A stretch of 64,000 nucleotides of DNA from the NCBI RefSeq assembly GCF_020595055.1, contig NZ_JAJDOO010000011.1, forward strand, positions 1 through 64,000, read 5' to 3'. Under the pieces are notes generated by a model. The model ran no database searches and was not told the DNA's origin. It saw only the letters and a program-made list of their open reading frames with translations. Numbering within the stretch: the first letter of the stretch is position 1; each line of letters starts with the position of its first letter. The DNA is from Desulfosporosinus shakirovi (GTDB lineage: Bacteria; Bacillota; Desulfitobacteriia; Desulfitobacteriales; Desulfitobacteriaceae). Both the position numbers and the translations under genes were made by a program. Positions 33,856-43,929 of this stretch are shown here, one piece after another.

Positions 33856-34524
33856 TTACCTCGCTTCCAGGGTGTAGCCAATTCCCCTTACCGTGGCAAT
33901 AACATGACTGGCGCTACCTATTTTTTTTCTAAGATAATGAATATATATTTCTATGTTATTGTCGGTTACCGTATTATCGTAGCCCCATACTTTATCGATT
34001 ATTTGCTCACGGGTAAAGACCATGCCCGGCCTTCGCATGAGCATCTCCATAAACTGGACCTCTCTATAGGTGAGCTTAATTTCCGCCTTATCAAGGTTAA
34101 GTGTAAGGCTGTCTGCATCCAGGCTCATATTACCCAGGCATAAGGCTTTACTGATATAGACAGATTGGATTCTGCGTGATAAAGCCCTTATTCTGGCCAT
34201 AAGCTCTGCCATGGAAAAGGGTTTTCCAAGATAATCGTCAGCCCCCAGATCCAGACCGGAAACGCGGTCGGTAATCGAATCCAGAGCAGTTAAAAGCAAT
34301 ACCGGAGTTGTAATTCCGCGGTTGCGCAGTTCTTTCAATAGTTCCAAACCACTTTTGCCCGGAATCATAATATCTAAGATGATAATATCGTAGATTCCTT
34401 TTTCCGCCAGTATTAAACCATCGTTTCCGTTTTCGACACAATCCACTTCATAATTCTTCTGCTTAAGAGTATGAGCTATTGCCGCACTTATCCGCTCTTC
34501 ATCTTCGATTATCAATACTCGCAT
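33856..34524 (-). CDS. OmpR family response regulator of the RND pump locus
   Basis: A 222-residue regulator: D51 in DIIILDIMIPG, LLLTALDSITDRVSGLDLGA in the receiver, and winged helix with REVQFMEMLMRRPGMVFTRE. The longer frame to 34584 lacks a ribosome site; ATG 34524 has GAGGTGG five bases before it. It lies just downstream of the RND transporter gene and with the kinase probably controls the pump. Confidence 0.92.
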   Translation of the reverse strand: MRVLIIEDEERISAAIAHTLKQKNYEVDCVENGNDGLILAEKGIYDIIILDIMIPGKSGLELLKELRNRGITTPVLLLTALDSITDRVSGLDLGADDYLGKPFSMAELMARIRALSRRIQSVYISKALCLGNMSLDADSLTLNLDKAEIKLTYREVQFMEMLMRRPGMVFTREQIIDKVWGYDNTVTDNNIEIYIHYLRKKIGSASHVIATVRGIGYTLEAR

Positions 34525-34622
34525 GACCGCCACCTCAATTATTGATAGAACTCTCGCCTTGACACAATGCGCTTTTTCTGTCAAAGGTGGAAGCTCCCTA
34601 TCAAATTCCTTCTGTATCCTCT

Positions 34623-37600
34623 TTAGCTGTTCATCGAATTATTGCCCAGAATAAGCTCATCTTTATTTCCGGAGAACTTGCGCATTACTTTACTTCTCCA
34701 GTCATCAAAAATACTATATACCACCGGCACCAAGACTAGTGTCAGGACAGTAGACACCAAAAGACCTCCGACAACAACGGTTGCCATAGGCGCCATAGTT
34801 GAGGCCTCTTCCCCTAATCCAGCCGCCAAGGGAAGCATAGCCAATATAGTGCTTAGTGAAGTCATCAATATAGGCCTTAGTCTTACCCGGCCCGCTTCGA
34901 TAATCGCTTCGTTCTTCTCCATCCCTCTGTCACGAAGCTGTTTCAGGTAATCAATTAACACGATGGCGTTAGCAACTACAATCCCCATTAGCATAATAAT
35001 CCCCAGGAATGAGCTTACACTCAAAGATTTGCCTGTTATAGCTAGGGATAAAATGGCTCCGATGATAGCTGTAGGCATGGTGAACATGATTATAAAGGGA
35101 TCAAAGAAAGATTCATACTGTACAACCATGACTACATACACCATAATAATCGCTAACACCAGGGCCATAAGAAGGCCCGAAAAGCTTTCCTGCATTTGCC
35201 GATTAGCACCACCAAAGCTAATGCTATACCCTTCAGGCAGGCCTATCTCGGCAGTCTGGGTTCTGATTTCCTGGTTAACACTATTATTATCCCGTCCATA
35301 GATATCCCCGGTGACCGTAGACTGGCGAACCTGATCGACACGATTGATCTCGACGGGTGCCCGACCCAGCTCAAAAGAAGCCATATCGGACAGCTTAATA
35401 TTATCACCTTTTGCGTTAGTTATGGTCAATTTCTTTAGATCTTCCAGATCCTCAACAGCCTCTTTATACCCAAGTGCAACCGTAATATCCTCACCATTAT
35501 CACTATAGGTGAAGGCCTCTAGGCCATTCATCACATTTTCTACTTCCGAGGCAATAGCAACCGGCGTCAGACCGTACATGGAAGCTTTGTCCCCGTCAAT
35601 GAATACCTTTACTTCCGGTTCTCCATCTGTCAATGAATTGCTTACATTGCGGGCACCGGAAACTCCTTTTACAATATCGGCCACCTTAATCGAAATCTCT
35701 TTCAGAGTATCCAGGTCATCTCCTTCGATCTCGACGCTGATGTCGGCGCCAGCCATACCGCCCATGGTCGTATTTTTAGTTATTTCGATTTTGGCTCCTG
35801 CGACTGAGGCTACTGATTTTCTTAATTCCTCCATGATTTGGTCAGTGCTTCTGCCCTTTTCTGTTTCGTCTTCAAGGGTGGCAGTGATGCTGGCCTTATT
35901 ATTGCTGCTGCTCCTAGACATCCTCGACCCACTGCTGCCTACCGTTGTGTAAACATCCTTCATTTCCGGAACTTGAAATAAAATATCTTCAATCTGAGTT
36001 ATGATGGCATCAGTGTCATCGAGGGAAGATCCTCTATCGGTTTCAATAGTGATCGACATCTCATTAGATTCCGAGGAAGGGAAAAACTCCATCCCGATAG
36101 AGCCTACCGTCAGCAGTGAGGCTGCCATAAGTGCTCCTACGGATAGGAGCACTCTAAGGCGGTGTTCTAACGACCAAGCAAGAACATTTTTGTATTTTTC
36201 ACCCAAATTATCTATGGCATTGCCAAAAGCATTGACTATTCGGGCAAATATATTTTTGCGCTTAGTCGGATCACCTGCCTTGATGACCTTATTGCTCAGA
36301 AAGCGTGACGAAAGCATAGGAACTACAGATATCGCTACAACAAAGGAACAAGCGATGGCTATACATATGGTCGCTGCCAAGGGTTTAAACATCATTCCGG
36401 CCATTCCTTCGACTGTCATCATCGGGACAAAAACTGCAAACAGCGTAAGGGTAGATGCCAGAACCGCTCCGCCGACTTCCTTCGCTCCCAAAATAGCTGC
36501 TTCCTTCATGGAAAGACCCAAAGCCCGATGACGGTGAATATTTTCATAAACCACAATAGAATCATCGATGATTCTGCCAATCCCCATCGCTAAACCGCCT
36601 AGGGTTATGGTATTGACCGTATAACCGAGAAAATACATTCCGGTAAAGGTTGCAATTAGAGATAAGGGGATGGATATAAAGACAATCATGGTACTGCGCC
36701 ACCTGCGCAGGAACATCACCAAGACTACCGCTGCCAGTACAGCTCCTTCGTACAACATGCGTTTAGTGGAATCAATAGACTCCTGAATACTTTCAGATTG
36801 ATCTGAAATGATCTCGTAATGCAGCTCGCCACCCAGTTCTTGGCCAATTTCCTCAATTTCATTCTTAATAGCTGTACAGGCATCCACCGTATTAGAGCCC
36901 GATTCTTTTTGACAGGATATCCCTACTGAGGTTTCGCCATTTAACCTCGTATACATAGTCCTATCCGCCGTAGTATCTTCAATCGTGGCAATATCTCTCA
37001 GATAAATGGTGCTTTCCCCCACAGTTATGGGAATATTACCAATATCGGCAACCCGCTGATACTCCTGTATAGTACGAACATAATACTTACGGTTCCCATA
37101 TCTAAGAGATCCCGTTGACATATCGAAGTTTCCTGCTCGCATGAACCCGTTAATATCCTCTAAGGTTAATCCGTAGCTTTCCATTTTATTAGCATCTAAC
37201 TCTACTTGGATTTCCCGTTCCTGCCCACCTGTTATGGAAACTGAAGAGACTTGAGATATACGTGATAAACGCGGTTCAATTGTATCTTCTGCCAAGCCTT
37301 GTAACTTTGCCAGCGACATGTTCTCACCGGATAAGCTGATCTGAATAATTGGCATGGAGGAAGAATCAAATTTCATGATAGTTGGAGAAGCTGCTCCCTC
37401 TGGAAGCCTGCTTTCAATCATCCCCACTTTATCCCGGATATCGAGAGCAGCTTGATCCATATCTATACCATAATTAAAGGTTATCATAATCGTAGATGAA
37501 CCTGAACCGGATCTGGATTGAATGTCCTCAACATCGCTTAAACTAACCAGGGCAGACTCTAAGGGTTTAGTTATTTCTTCCTCAACAGATTCCGGACTGG

Positions 37601-37766
37601 CGCCTGTATATGTAGTCATAACAGTTATCATAGGCATTTCCATCTCCGGCATCTCATCAATGGAGAGCTTGGATAGATTAATAAAGCCCAGTAAAACTAT
37701 GGCCAGTGCTAAAATCGTAATACTTGCAGGTCTGTTTACCGCAAACTTAGCGATTTTATCCATCAT
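34623..37766 (-). CDS. RND family efflux transporter inner membrane subunit
   Basis: A 1047-residue HAE1/AcrB-type pump with 12 membrane helices and two large extracytoplasmic loops. Visible signatures: NRPASITILALAIVLLG at the N-terminus, TYTGASPESVEEEITKPLES in the first porter region, MGIGRIIDDSIVVYENIHRH in helix 4 (paired aspartates for proton relay) and GIVVANAIVLIDYLKQLRDR in helix 10. In a single-membrane Firmicute it works with the lipoprotein adaptor alone, without an outer membrane channel. Its start overlaps the adaptor stop at 37763-37766. Confidence 0.94.
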   Translation of the reverse strand: MMDKIAKFAVNRPASITILALAIVLLGFINLSKLSIDEMPEMEMPMITVMTTYTGASPESVEEEITKPLESALVSLSDVEDIQSRSGSGSSTIMITFNYGIDMDQAALDIRDKVGMIESRLPEGAASPTIMKFDSSSMPIIQISLSGENMSLAKLQGLAEDTIEPRLSRISQVSSVSITGGQEREIQVELDANKMESYGLTLEDINGFMRAGNFDMSTGSLRYGNRKYYVRTIQEYQRVADIGNIPITVGESTIYLRDIATIEDTTADRTMYTRLNGETSVGISCQKESGSNTVDACTAIKNEIEEIGQELGGELHYEIISDQSESIQESIDSTKRMLYEGAVLAAVVLVMFLRRWRSTMIVFISIPLSLIATFTGMYFLGYTVNTITLGGLAMGIGRIIDDSIVVYENIHRHRALGLSMKEAAILGAKEVGGAVLASTLTLFAVFVPMMTVEGMAGMMFKPLAATICIAIACSFVVAISVVPMLSSRFLSNKVIKAGDPTKRKNIFARIVNAFGNAIDNLGEKYKNVLAWSLEHRLRVLLSVGALMAASLLTVGSIGMEFFPSSESNEMSITIETDRGSSLDDTDAIITQIEDILFQVPEMKDVYTTVGSSGSRMSRSSSNNKASITATLEDETEKGRSTDQIMEELRKSVASVAGAKIEITKNTTMGGMAGADISVEIEGDDLDTLKEISIKVADIVKGVSGARNVSNSLTDGEPEVKVFIDGDKASMYGLTPVAIASEVENVMNGLEAFTYSDNGEDITVALGYKEAVEDLEDLKKLTITNAKGDNIKLSDMASFELGRAPVEINRVDQVRQSTVTGDIYGRDNNSVNQEIRTQTAEIGLPEGYSISFGGANRQMQESFSGLLMALVLAIIMVYVVMVVQYESFFDPFIIMFTMPTAIIGAILSLAITGKSLSVSSFLGIIMLMGIVVANAIVLIDYLKQLRDRGMEKNEAIIEAGRVRLRPILMTSLSTILAMLPLAAGLGEEASTMAPMATVVVGGLLVSTVLTLVLVPVVYSIFDDWRSKVMRKFSGNKDELILGNNSMNS

Positions 37767-38917
37767 GACTGTTCACCCTCTTTGCTCTGAATAGTCAGTA
37801 ATGATCCGTCGCTAATCAGGGTATTGCCCAGAGTGACAACTTTATCACCTGCTTTTAATCCAGATAATATTTGCACATAATCCCCATCATTTATGCCTGT
37901 TTCAACTTCCACGCGAGCGGCACGCGTTTCTCCCTTCTCCTCAGTAACACTATATACAACATTAACCCCATTATCTGGTATTATGGATGACAATGGAATA
38001 CAAAGGGCACTTTGGACACCGCTGGCAGCGATTGAAACTTCGGCATACATACCTGATTTGACTACTCCATTTACATTATCCAGGGTAATCGTAACCGGAT
38101 ACATGCTTGAGTTGGCGGCAAGCACTGAGGCAATACTGCTTATTGTACCGCTTAATGGGTCTGGATTTACAGACTTCACATACACGTCCACTTTAGTGTT
38201 AAGCTTCATTATCGATATATCTGACTCCCCAACCATTATTTCGATCTTCAATTCCTGGGGATCACTGATGACAGCAACGGTATTAGACGTATTAACATAA
38301 TCCCCAATGGAAGCATCAATTCTGCCGATAGTTCCGCTCACTGGTGCAGTAATCGAGGTATATTCTATCTGCTCCTGAATCTCCAGCAATGCAGCCTCGG
38401 CCTCGGCCACGGCTGCTTCTACAGACCCTGTGTTTAATGAATCATAGGCATCCTTGGCATTTTCCAACTCCACCTGGGTTGTTGCTCCTGCATCATACAG
38501 TGATTTAGTGCGTTCATAGCTCTTGCCTGCAGCTTCCAGCTTGATCTGATTGTTGACCTGATTTGCCTTTGCTGAAGCTACCTGAGCTTCCGCCTTTTTT
38601 AAAGAAGCTTGCAGGCTGCTGTTATCTAAAGTCATCAACGTCTGTCCAGTTCCGACGTCCTGACCTTCACTTACATTGATCGAAAGTATCCGCGCACTAG
38701 TCTGGGGAAGCACCTGAACTTCTCTGCTGGCCTTTAAACGACCGCTATAACTGATACTGCCATGAATATCTCTTGACTCTGCAATCCCAACATTTACCGT
38801 TACCGCTGATTCCACTGCTGACGAAGGCATTTGAGGGCTGCATCCTGAAATTAACAATAATGAACCCACCAATATTACTACCCAATGGAGAATATTGACT
38901 CTTTTTTTATTACTCAC
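37763..38917 (-). CDS. RND/MFP adaptor lipoprotein
   Basis: About 384 residues. The GTG at 38917 has AAGGGGGG nine bases upstream and gives SNKKRVNILHWVVILVG and lipobox LLISGCS, a lipid-anchored adaptor. Then come a lipoyl half (LKASREVQVLPQTSARILSI, SEGQDVGTGQTLMTLDNSSL), a helical hairpin rich in Ala/Glu (residues 105-185) and the second lipoyl half (YTSITAPVSGTIGRIDASIG). It is the first gene of the pump operon. Confidence 0.92.
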   Translation of the reverse strand: MSNKKRVNILHWVVILVGSLLLISGCSPQMPSSAVESAVTVNVGIAESRDIHGSISYSGRLKASREVQVLPQTSARILSINVSEGQDVGTGQTLMTLDNSSLQASLKKAEAQVASAKANQVNNQIKLEAAGKSYERTKSLYDAGATTQVELENAKDAYDSLNTGSVEAAVAEAEAALLEIQEQIEYTSITAPVSGTIGRIDASIGDYVNTSNTVAVISDPQELKIEIMVGESDISIMKLNTKVDVYVKSVNPDPLSGTISSIASVLAANSSMYPVTITLDNVNGVVKSGMYAEVSIAASGVQSALCIPLSSIIPDNGVNVVYSVTEEKGETRAARVEVETGINDGDYVQILSGLKAGDKVVTLGNTLISDGSLLTIQSKEGEQS

Positions 38918-38944
38918 CCGATAATTCCCCCCCTTTGTTATCAA

Positions 38945-39227
38945 TCATGAAAATTATAATTTACGAACCTTTATATTTCCTTAAATAGAAAACCTTATCT
39001 CAGATTCAATCATTTCTAATCCACCCCTACCTTACTCTTTTTTCTATCTGTTGATTGATTCAACTAAGATCAGCTTTTTGTTTCTTTACTGTACAAACAA
39101 AGAAATCCCCTCATTAAGAGGGGGCGTGAAGGAGGGGACTATGATTACCTTTACCCATACAAAACCTGTATTCCGACGGTCTTATATGGGTAAAAGTGTC
39201 ACTACTATTCAATTTGCTTTATACAAT
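38945..39227. other. intergenic region between pump adaptor and HtrA genes
   Basis: About 280 bases. It must hold the pump operon promoter near 38945-39050. A hairpin CTTTACCCATA / TATGGGTAAAAG at 39150-39197 lies downstream of htrA and may end its transcript. Confidence 0.4.
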
Positions 39228-40355
39228 TTAAGCCTTAGCCTGCTCTAAGGTTATTTTTATAGTAAGTGTTTGTTGACCTCTTTCGAGTACAAACTCGACT
39301 ACTTGTCCGACGCTAAAACTCTCAATCACCGATTTTACATCACTTGATGAAGTCATTTCTGTACCGTTTATGCTAACGATTCTATCACCTGATTGCAAGC
39401 CGTTTTCTTGTTCTGCTTCTACCACATAAACACCTGTGTTAGAAACACGATACATCATTGCTGTTCTTAAATCAGCTATGTCAAGCAGAGTTATTCCTAA
39501 ATCAATTCTACCCTGCACATACCCATAGCTTATAATTTGCTCTATCACTGTTTTGGCAGTATTGACAGGAATCGCAAACCCTAAGCCCTCAATACCAGAA
39601 CCACTTGACTTTGCGTTCACAATTCCAACCAGCTCACCATAGGCGTTAAAGAGTCCACCACCCGAATTACCGGGGTTGATTGCCGCTGATGTTTGCAACA
39701 ACTTCATGCTTTCACCATCAATCACAATATCACGATCAAGTGCAGAAATAATACCTTCTGTAACTGTGCCGCCAAGCTCACCTAATGGATTGCCAATTGC
39801 CACAGCAAGCTCTCCTACAACCAGTTGGCTTGAATCGCCCAAAATCGCGGCTTTCAAATCACTTGCTTCAATCTTTAATACCGCAATATCGGTCTTAACA
39901 TCTCTACCTACAAGGTTTGCTGTATAAGTCTCAGCGTTTTTTAGAGTTACTGTAATTTTGTTTGCACCTTCAATAACGTGGTTGTTTGTTACAATATATC
40001 CATCATTACTGATAATTACGCCACTCCCTGCACCCTCGGATACAAACTGTCCCATCCTTCCACCTGTTGCCACGGTTTCAGTCCTGATTTCAACAATAGA
40101 ATCTCCATTCATTTGTGCTATCTCTGCAATTGTTAACGTGTCTGTTTGAGTAGAACTTATTAATTGTATGGTGTTATTTTGCCTATTACTGCTTAGCGTA
40201 CTGTTACTTTCTGTGTTGTTCATTGTAGTTTCTAAAGCAGTTCCACCGTTTATTTCGTTCGCAAGAAATGCTCCGCCAAAGCCAAATAAGCCTGACATTA
40301 TAATGGTTACTGAGATCATTGCAGCTGTGCTTCTTTTCTTCATTTCAATTATCAT
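39228..40355 (-). CDS. htrA: HtrA/DegP-type serine protease
   Basis: About 375 residues. One N-terminal membrane anchor (STAAMISVTIIMSGLFGFGG), a Ser/Thr/Asn-rich linker, trypsin-like domain with the triad H126 (VTNNHVIEG), D156 (KTDIAVLKI) and S231 (NPGNSGGGLF), and one PDZ domain from about 285 (ENGLQSGDRIVSINGTEM). It degrades or refolds damaged proteins on the outer face of the membrane. ATG 40355 is chosen because AAGGAG lies nine bases before it; the frame start at 40373 contains this site. Confidence 0.92.
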   Translation of the reverse strand: MIIEMKKRSTAAMISVTIIMSGLFGFGGAFLANEINGGTALETTMNNTESNSTLSSNRQNNTIQLISSTQTDTLTIAEIAQMNGDSIVEIRTETVATGGRMGQFVSEGAGSGVIISNDGYIVTNNHVIEGANKITVTLKNAETYTANLVGRDVKTDIAVLKIEASDLKAAILGDSSQLVVGELAVAIGNPLGELGGTVTEGIISALDRDIVIDGESMKLLQTSAAINPGNSGGGLFNAYGELVGIVNAKSSGSGIEGLGFAIPVNTAKTVIEQIISYGYVQGRIDLGITLLDIADLRTAMMYRVSNTGVYVVEAEQENGLQSGDRIVSINGTEMTSSSDVKSVIESFSVGQVVEFVLERGQQTLTIKITLEQAKA

Positions 40356-40610
40356 GATAAATTTCTCCTTCATATCATTATACTTTTGTTCAATGAGTAT
40401 ATCATCTTAAGCCGATCGTCAATCCGAAAACTCCTGTCTCAACCTCCCCTGGTAGATTAGGGAGTTGATTTCCCCTACCTATTGATAATTGATTATTTTT
40501 AACCAAACCTCCTGCATCTATTTTAATTATGCAATAGCAAGTTGAATACAAACTGAAAGAATACTGAAATTTTCCTTAATATATACTTACAGGTCGAATG
40601 TCAAGAAATT

Positions 40611-40770
40611 TTACGTATCAAATGTCTTGGCAACCTCTTTTAAGCTATCTACAATGGACAGATGCTGCGGACAGTGCTTCTCGCACTGACGACAACTGAT
40701 ACAATCAGATGCGTGACCGTTCTTGGCCACATAGTTTGCATACCAGAAAGTACCATCTGATATTTGACTG
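40611..40770 (-). pseudogene. 3' remnant of a ferredoxin-type aldo/keto reductase
   Basis: Only the last about 52 codons remain: [20 protein letters not shown] followed by [20 protein letters not shown] and KEVAKTFDT. This is the C-terminal [4Fe-4S] tail of the large (about 370 residue) anaerobic aldo/keto reductase family. The catalytic barrel is absent; the DNA upstream is unrelated. Confidence 0.8.
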
Positions 40771-41005
40771 GCAAGGAGTACTATTAAACTTAGCTGCACT
40801 CCTATTAGGAAAGATAATCTGTATTTACCTGATAACTTTCGGCAGCGCACCAGGGAGAGACCTGAATTATGGAAAGGTATTTTCTATTGCAAAACAATTG
40901 TGCCGAAATTATAGCAGACATAGAAACTCTCAGCTAAAGACGTACACCTATAAATTCCCGGGTGAATATCCTATAACGTAACATTTTAAGAATAGGGGTA
41001 TTGAC

Positions 41006-41821
41006 ATGGGAATTCATATTGTTGTTGAGCCAAATGTAAAAGTCTATGTGGAGGATATCAACCCCGCAGGCAACAAGACAATCCTGCTCATTCACGGATG
41101 GCCTGGAAACCACAATTTATTTGAATACCAGTTCAACCAACTGCCCCAAATGGGATACAGGTGCATCGGTATAGACTGCAGAGGGTTCGGTTTATCGGAC
41201 AAACCATGGACCGGTTACGATTATAACCGATTGTCCGATGATATTCGCTGTGTGGTTGAAACACTAAATTTACATAATTTTGTGCTAGGAGGACATTCAA
41301 CCGGAGGAGCAATTTGCGTCAGATACATGGCTAGACACTATGGTTACGGAGTTGCGAAACTGGCCCTTTTTGCCGCAGCGGCGCCGAGCCTTGTGCAACG
41401 TTCGCATTTCCCATATGGTTTACCAAAGCAAGCGGTGATTGACATCATCAACGGTACATATAAAGACCGCCCCAGTATGTTGAGAAAGTTTGGAAATACG
41501 ATCTTCTTCAATCCTGTCACCAACCCTTTGTCAGACTGGCTCTTTCAATTGGGGCTGCAGGCGGCAAGTTGGTCTACTGCGGCTATAGCCAGAGCCTGGT
41601 TGGGGGAAGAAGACTTATTTCAAGATCTGAAAACAATACAAGTCCCAACACTCATTCTTCACGGAATCAATGATCAGGTCTGCCTGTACCCGCTGGCTAT
41701 AACACAAAAGAACAGTATCAGATATGCCAGACTTGTATCTCTTAAGGCGTGCGGACATTTCCTTTTCTATGACCAGCGGGAGAGATTCACTAAAGAATTA
41801 ATCCGATTCATGGAGGAATAG
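41006..41821 (+). CDS. alpha/beta hydrolase
   Basis: A 271-residue alpha/beta fold hydrolase. Nucleophile S98 in LGGHSTGG, acid D223 in HGINDQV, H251 in KACGHFLF; oxyanion motif HGWPGNHN at 30-37. The substrate is not predictable; haloperoxidase/esterase-like relatives are closest in outline. No signal peptide, so cytoplasmic. AGGGGT lies upstream of the ATG. It stands alone on the plus strand. Confidence 0.85.
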   Translation: MGIHIVVEPNVKVYVEDINPAGNKTILLIHGWPGNHNLFEYQFNQLPQMGYRCIGIDCRGFGLSDKPWTGYDYNRLSDDIRCVVETLNLHNFVLGGHSTGGAICVRYMARHYGYGVAKLALFAAAAPSLVQRSHFPYGLPKQAVIDIINGTYKDRPSMLRKFGNTIFFNPVTNPLSDWLFQLGLQAASWSTAAIARAWLGEEDLFQDLKTIQVPTLILHGINDQVCLYPLAITQKNSIRYARLVSLKACGHFLFYDQRERFTKELIRFMEE

Positions 41822-41856
41822 CAATTTAAAAGCAGTCGATTGTGTTACGGTGCCCC

Positions 41857-42030
41857 TTAAGCAAACTGTGGAAATAGCTTGCCGTCCCCCACAGTTCTTT
41901 TAAAATCCTCCAACCACTTCAGCCATTCCCCATGCTGAAGCAGGTTCTTGGCCTCCTTCGGGCAGCTGCCGGTCTCAATGGTGCCGCCAAGGAGGATTTT
42001 CCCGGTCAGCACACTGCCAACCCTGCGGGT
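41857..42030 (-). pseudogene. fragment of a DUF3102-like gene (N-terminal part)
   Basis: Minus-strand frame KILLGGTIETGSCPKEAKNL followed by LQHGEWLKWLED matches the start of DUF3102 proteins (an EAK..PHGEW..WLE motif). The frame is cut on both sides and has no start. A C-terminal DUF3102 part lies at 45224-45790, in the opposite order from that expected for one split gene, so these are two separate remnants. Confidence 0.55.
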
Positions 42031-42046
42031 TCGTTGTTATATCACC

Positions 42047-42298
42047 CTACAATAGGTATTAACCGGACTCTTTTCATACTATACTTAAAAAGGGGCCGTA
42101 ACGAAACTTGAGATTTTTTCAAGCTGGTGGTGCGTTATCCCAAAATAGAGGACTGTACACCTTTGAAGTGGTGAACAGTCCTCCAATATATCAGGGGATT
42201 ACAAATAGAGTGGGGATATAATAAACCGGAAAACAAGTTTCGTTACATCCCCTTATATGTACGTTTTAAACCATTATTCATATATGGAAATAATTGAT
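42047..42298. repeat. degenerate duplicate of the ssrA downstream flank, interrupted by a MITE
   Basis: 42047-42089 (TATATCACCCTACAAT, then CTCTTTTCATACTATACTT) and 42255-42298 (ATATGTACGTTTTA, CATTATTCATATATGG) match in order 49343-49398 and 49447-49486, the flank just after the tmRNA 3' end. Similarity stops exactly where the tmRNA sequence would begin. Confidence 0.6.
42090..42254. mobile_element. 165-bp MITE-like element with 21-bp terminal inverted repeats
   Basis: Left end AAGGGGCCGTAACGAAACTTG (21 bases, 42090-42110) and right end CAAGTTTCGTTACATCCCCTT (42234-42254) are inverted copies with two mismatches. It has no ORF; inside is a hairpin GAGGACTGT / ACAGTCCTC (about 42141-42175). 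It splits the duplicated ssrA flank, confirming insertion. The parent transposase is not in the window. Confidence 0.75.
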
Positions 42299-42485
42299 AG
42301 GGACAAGACAAGGCGCACCAAACTAAACCCTCGACACTTCTCATTAAGCTTATGTCATGAACGTATAGAAATATCACTTGTGTTCCGATATATGTAATGT
42401 AGTCTTAATAGCACAATTTATAACTTTTGTCCAAATAACTTAAAATGGGAGAGAAATAAAATGAGACGCTCGAAGGGGAACAAAC
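42299..42485. other. leader of the diguanylate cyclase gene
   Basis: AT-rich, no ORF or structured RNA recognised. Promoter elements for the next gene are expected. Confidence 0.3.
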
Positions 42486-43709
42486 TTGAAAACTACAGTT
42501 AAATCTTTTTTTTCGACATTACCAATATTTATATTGATTTTAATGGCATATTTTCTTTATAGATCAACAAGCACGATGTCAAACCAGCAATTAGACATTA
42601 TAAAATTTGCTCCCTATGTAATATTTTTTGTAGGTTCTGCTATTGCTTGGAGATTTAACCGTAGTTGCGTATTTTTCATCCTGATAATTCTCACTCTATG
42701 TTTGGCTTCAATTTATTATTCTCAAGAGACCATTGGTAATTCGACTCAAAGTACTGATATTAATATGTTAGTAAGTTTAGTGATTCCTATAAACTTTGCA
42801 TTATTTCCTCTTTTTAAAGAACGGGGAATAGTTAGTTTATGGGGGCTCATTCGTATAGGTTTTATTACTTCTCAATTACTATTTTCATTTTATTTTTTTT
42901 ACTCAGGACAAAGTAGTATTTTCATAACGATTAATGAAAATATATTGCCAATAAACCTTCAGTCAATAACTTCAATTTCCCAAATTTCCATAATAGCCTT
43001 TCTCGTTACTTTAATAATTCTGTTTATTCGGCTGATCTTATACAAGTCCTATCAGGATATTTCCTTTATTGCTGTACTATTTGTATTATTTTTTGTGTTA
43101 CACATAAACAGTCAGTTACTCTATTCAATATTTTTTACTACCTCAGGAATTATTCTTATAATTTCAATAATTCAGGACACCTATTCTATGGCATTCTTCG
43201 ATGAACTTACTGGTCTGCCATCGCGCCGAGCCCTTAAGCAAGATATTATGAAACTGGGTCATAAGTATTCGATTGCTATGTTGGACATTGATCATTTCAA
43301 GAAATTCAATGATACTTATGGACATGATACGGGAGATGAAGTTTTAAAGTTAGTTGCTTCTGTCATTAAGGATGTTATGGGCGGCGGAAAACCTTTCCGT
43401 TATGGCGGAGAAGAATTTACAATCCTTTTCCCTGGCAAAAGTATAAATGATGTACTCCCTCATCTTGAAGAACTCAGGGAAAAAATATCTAAAAAAGGCT
43501 TCATACTAAGAGATAAAAATAGATCAAAAAAGAAGCCAAAAAGCAGACCCAGAAGCTCAAAACCTTCAAAACAAATTTTCATTACCGTAAGTATCGGTGT
43601 CTCCTCAAAAAATGAAAAATGTAAAACCCCTGATAATGTATTAAAATCTGCCGATGTGGCTTTATATCGCGCAAAGAAAAAAGGCAGAAATTGTGTTATC
43701 AGTATATAA
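42486..43709 (+). CDS. membrane-anchored diguanylate cyclase (GGDEF)
   Basis: A 407-residue protein with about seven membrane helices in residues 1-225 and a GGDEF domain after DELTGLPSRRALKQDI. The active site is GGEEF at about 306; DIDHFKKFNDTYGHDTGDE is intact, so it should make c-di-GMP. No RxxD inhibitory site precedes GGEEF (the residues there are GGGKPF). A basic, low-complexity insertion (residues 343-362, NRSKKKPKSRPRSSKPSK) interrupts the domain. The start is TTG at 42486 with GAAGGGG seven bases upstream. It could feed the c-di-GMP riboswitch at 26.4 kb. Confidence 0.88.
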   Translation: MKTTVKSFFSTLPIFILILMAYFLYRSTSTMSNQQLDIIKFAPYVIFFVGSAIAWRFNRSCVFFILIILTLCLASIYYSQETIGNSTQSTDINMLVSLVIPINFALFPLFKERGIVSLWGLIRIGFITSQLLFSFYFFYSGQSSIFITINENILPINLQSITSISQISIIAFLVTLIILFIRLILYKSYQDISFIAVLFVLFFVLHINSQLLYSIFFTTSGIILIISIIQDTYSMAFFDELTGLPSRRALKQDIMKLGHKYSIAMLDIDHFKKFNDTYGHDTGDEVLKLVASVIKDVMGGGKPFRYGGEEFTILFPGKSINDVLPHLEELREKISKKGFILRDKNRSKKKPKSRPRSSKPSKQIFITVSIGVSSKNEKCKTPDNVLKSADVALYRAKKKGRNCVISI

Positions 43710-43929
43710 CTATATGTAGCAATCTCATCGTCATCGTTTACAATGAATCACCTTGAAATAACATTTAAGGTGATTCATTGTTGCTGATATTAAAACTTCC
43801 TTCAAAATAAGTATTATTACCGGTATAATTTAAGGCGCAAATAAGCGCCTTTTTCTAAACAACTTCGCAGTCTTTAGCGAAGTTTAGTTGCTAAAACATT
43901 TTTATTTGAGTCCGGCGAAATAGGTTATG
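43710..43929. terminator. region with a convergent terminator
   Basis: AATGAATCACCTTGAAAT / ATTTAAGGTGATTCATT form a long hairpin at about 43742-43779 after the diguanylate cyclase gene, and GCGCAAATAAGCGC at about 43833 is a second, small hairpin followed by CTTTTT. Confidence 0.5.
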
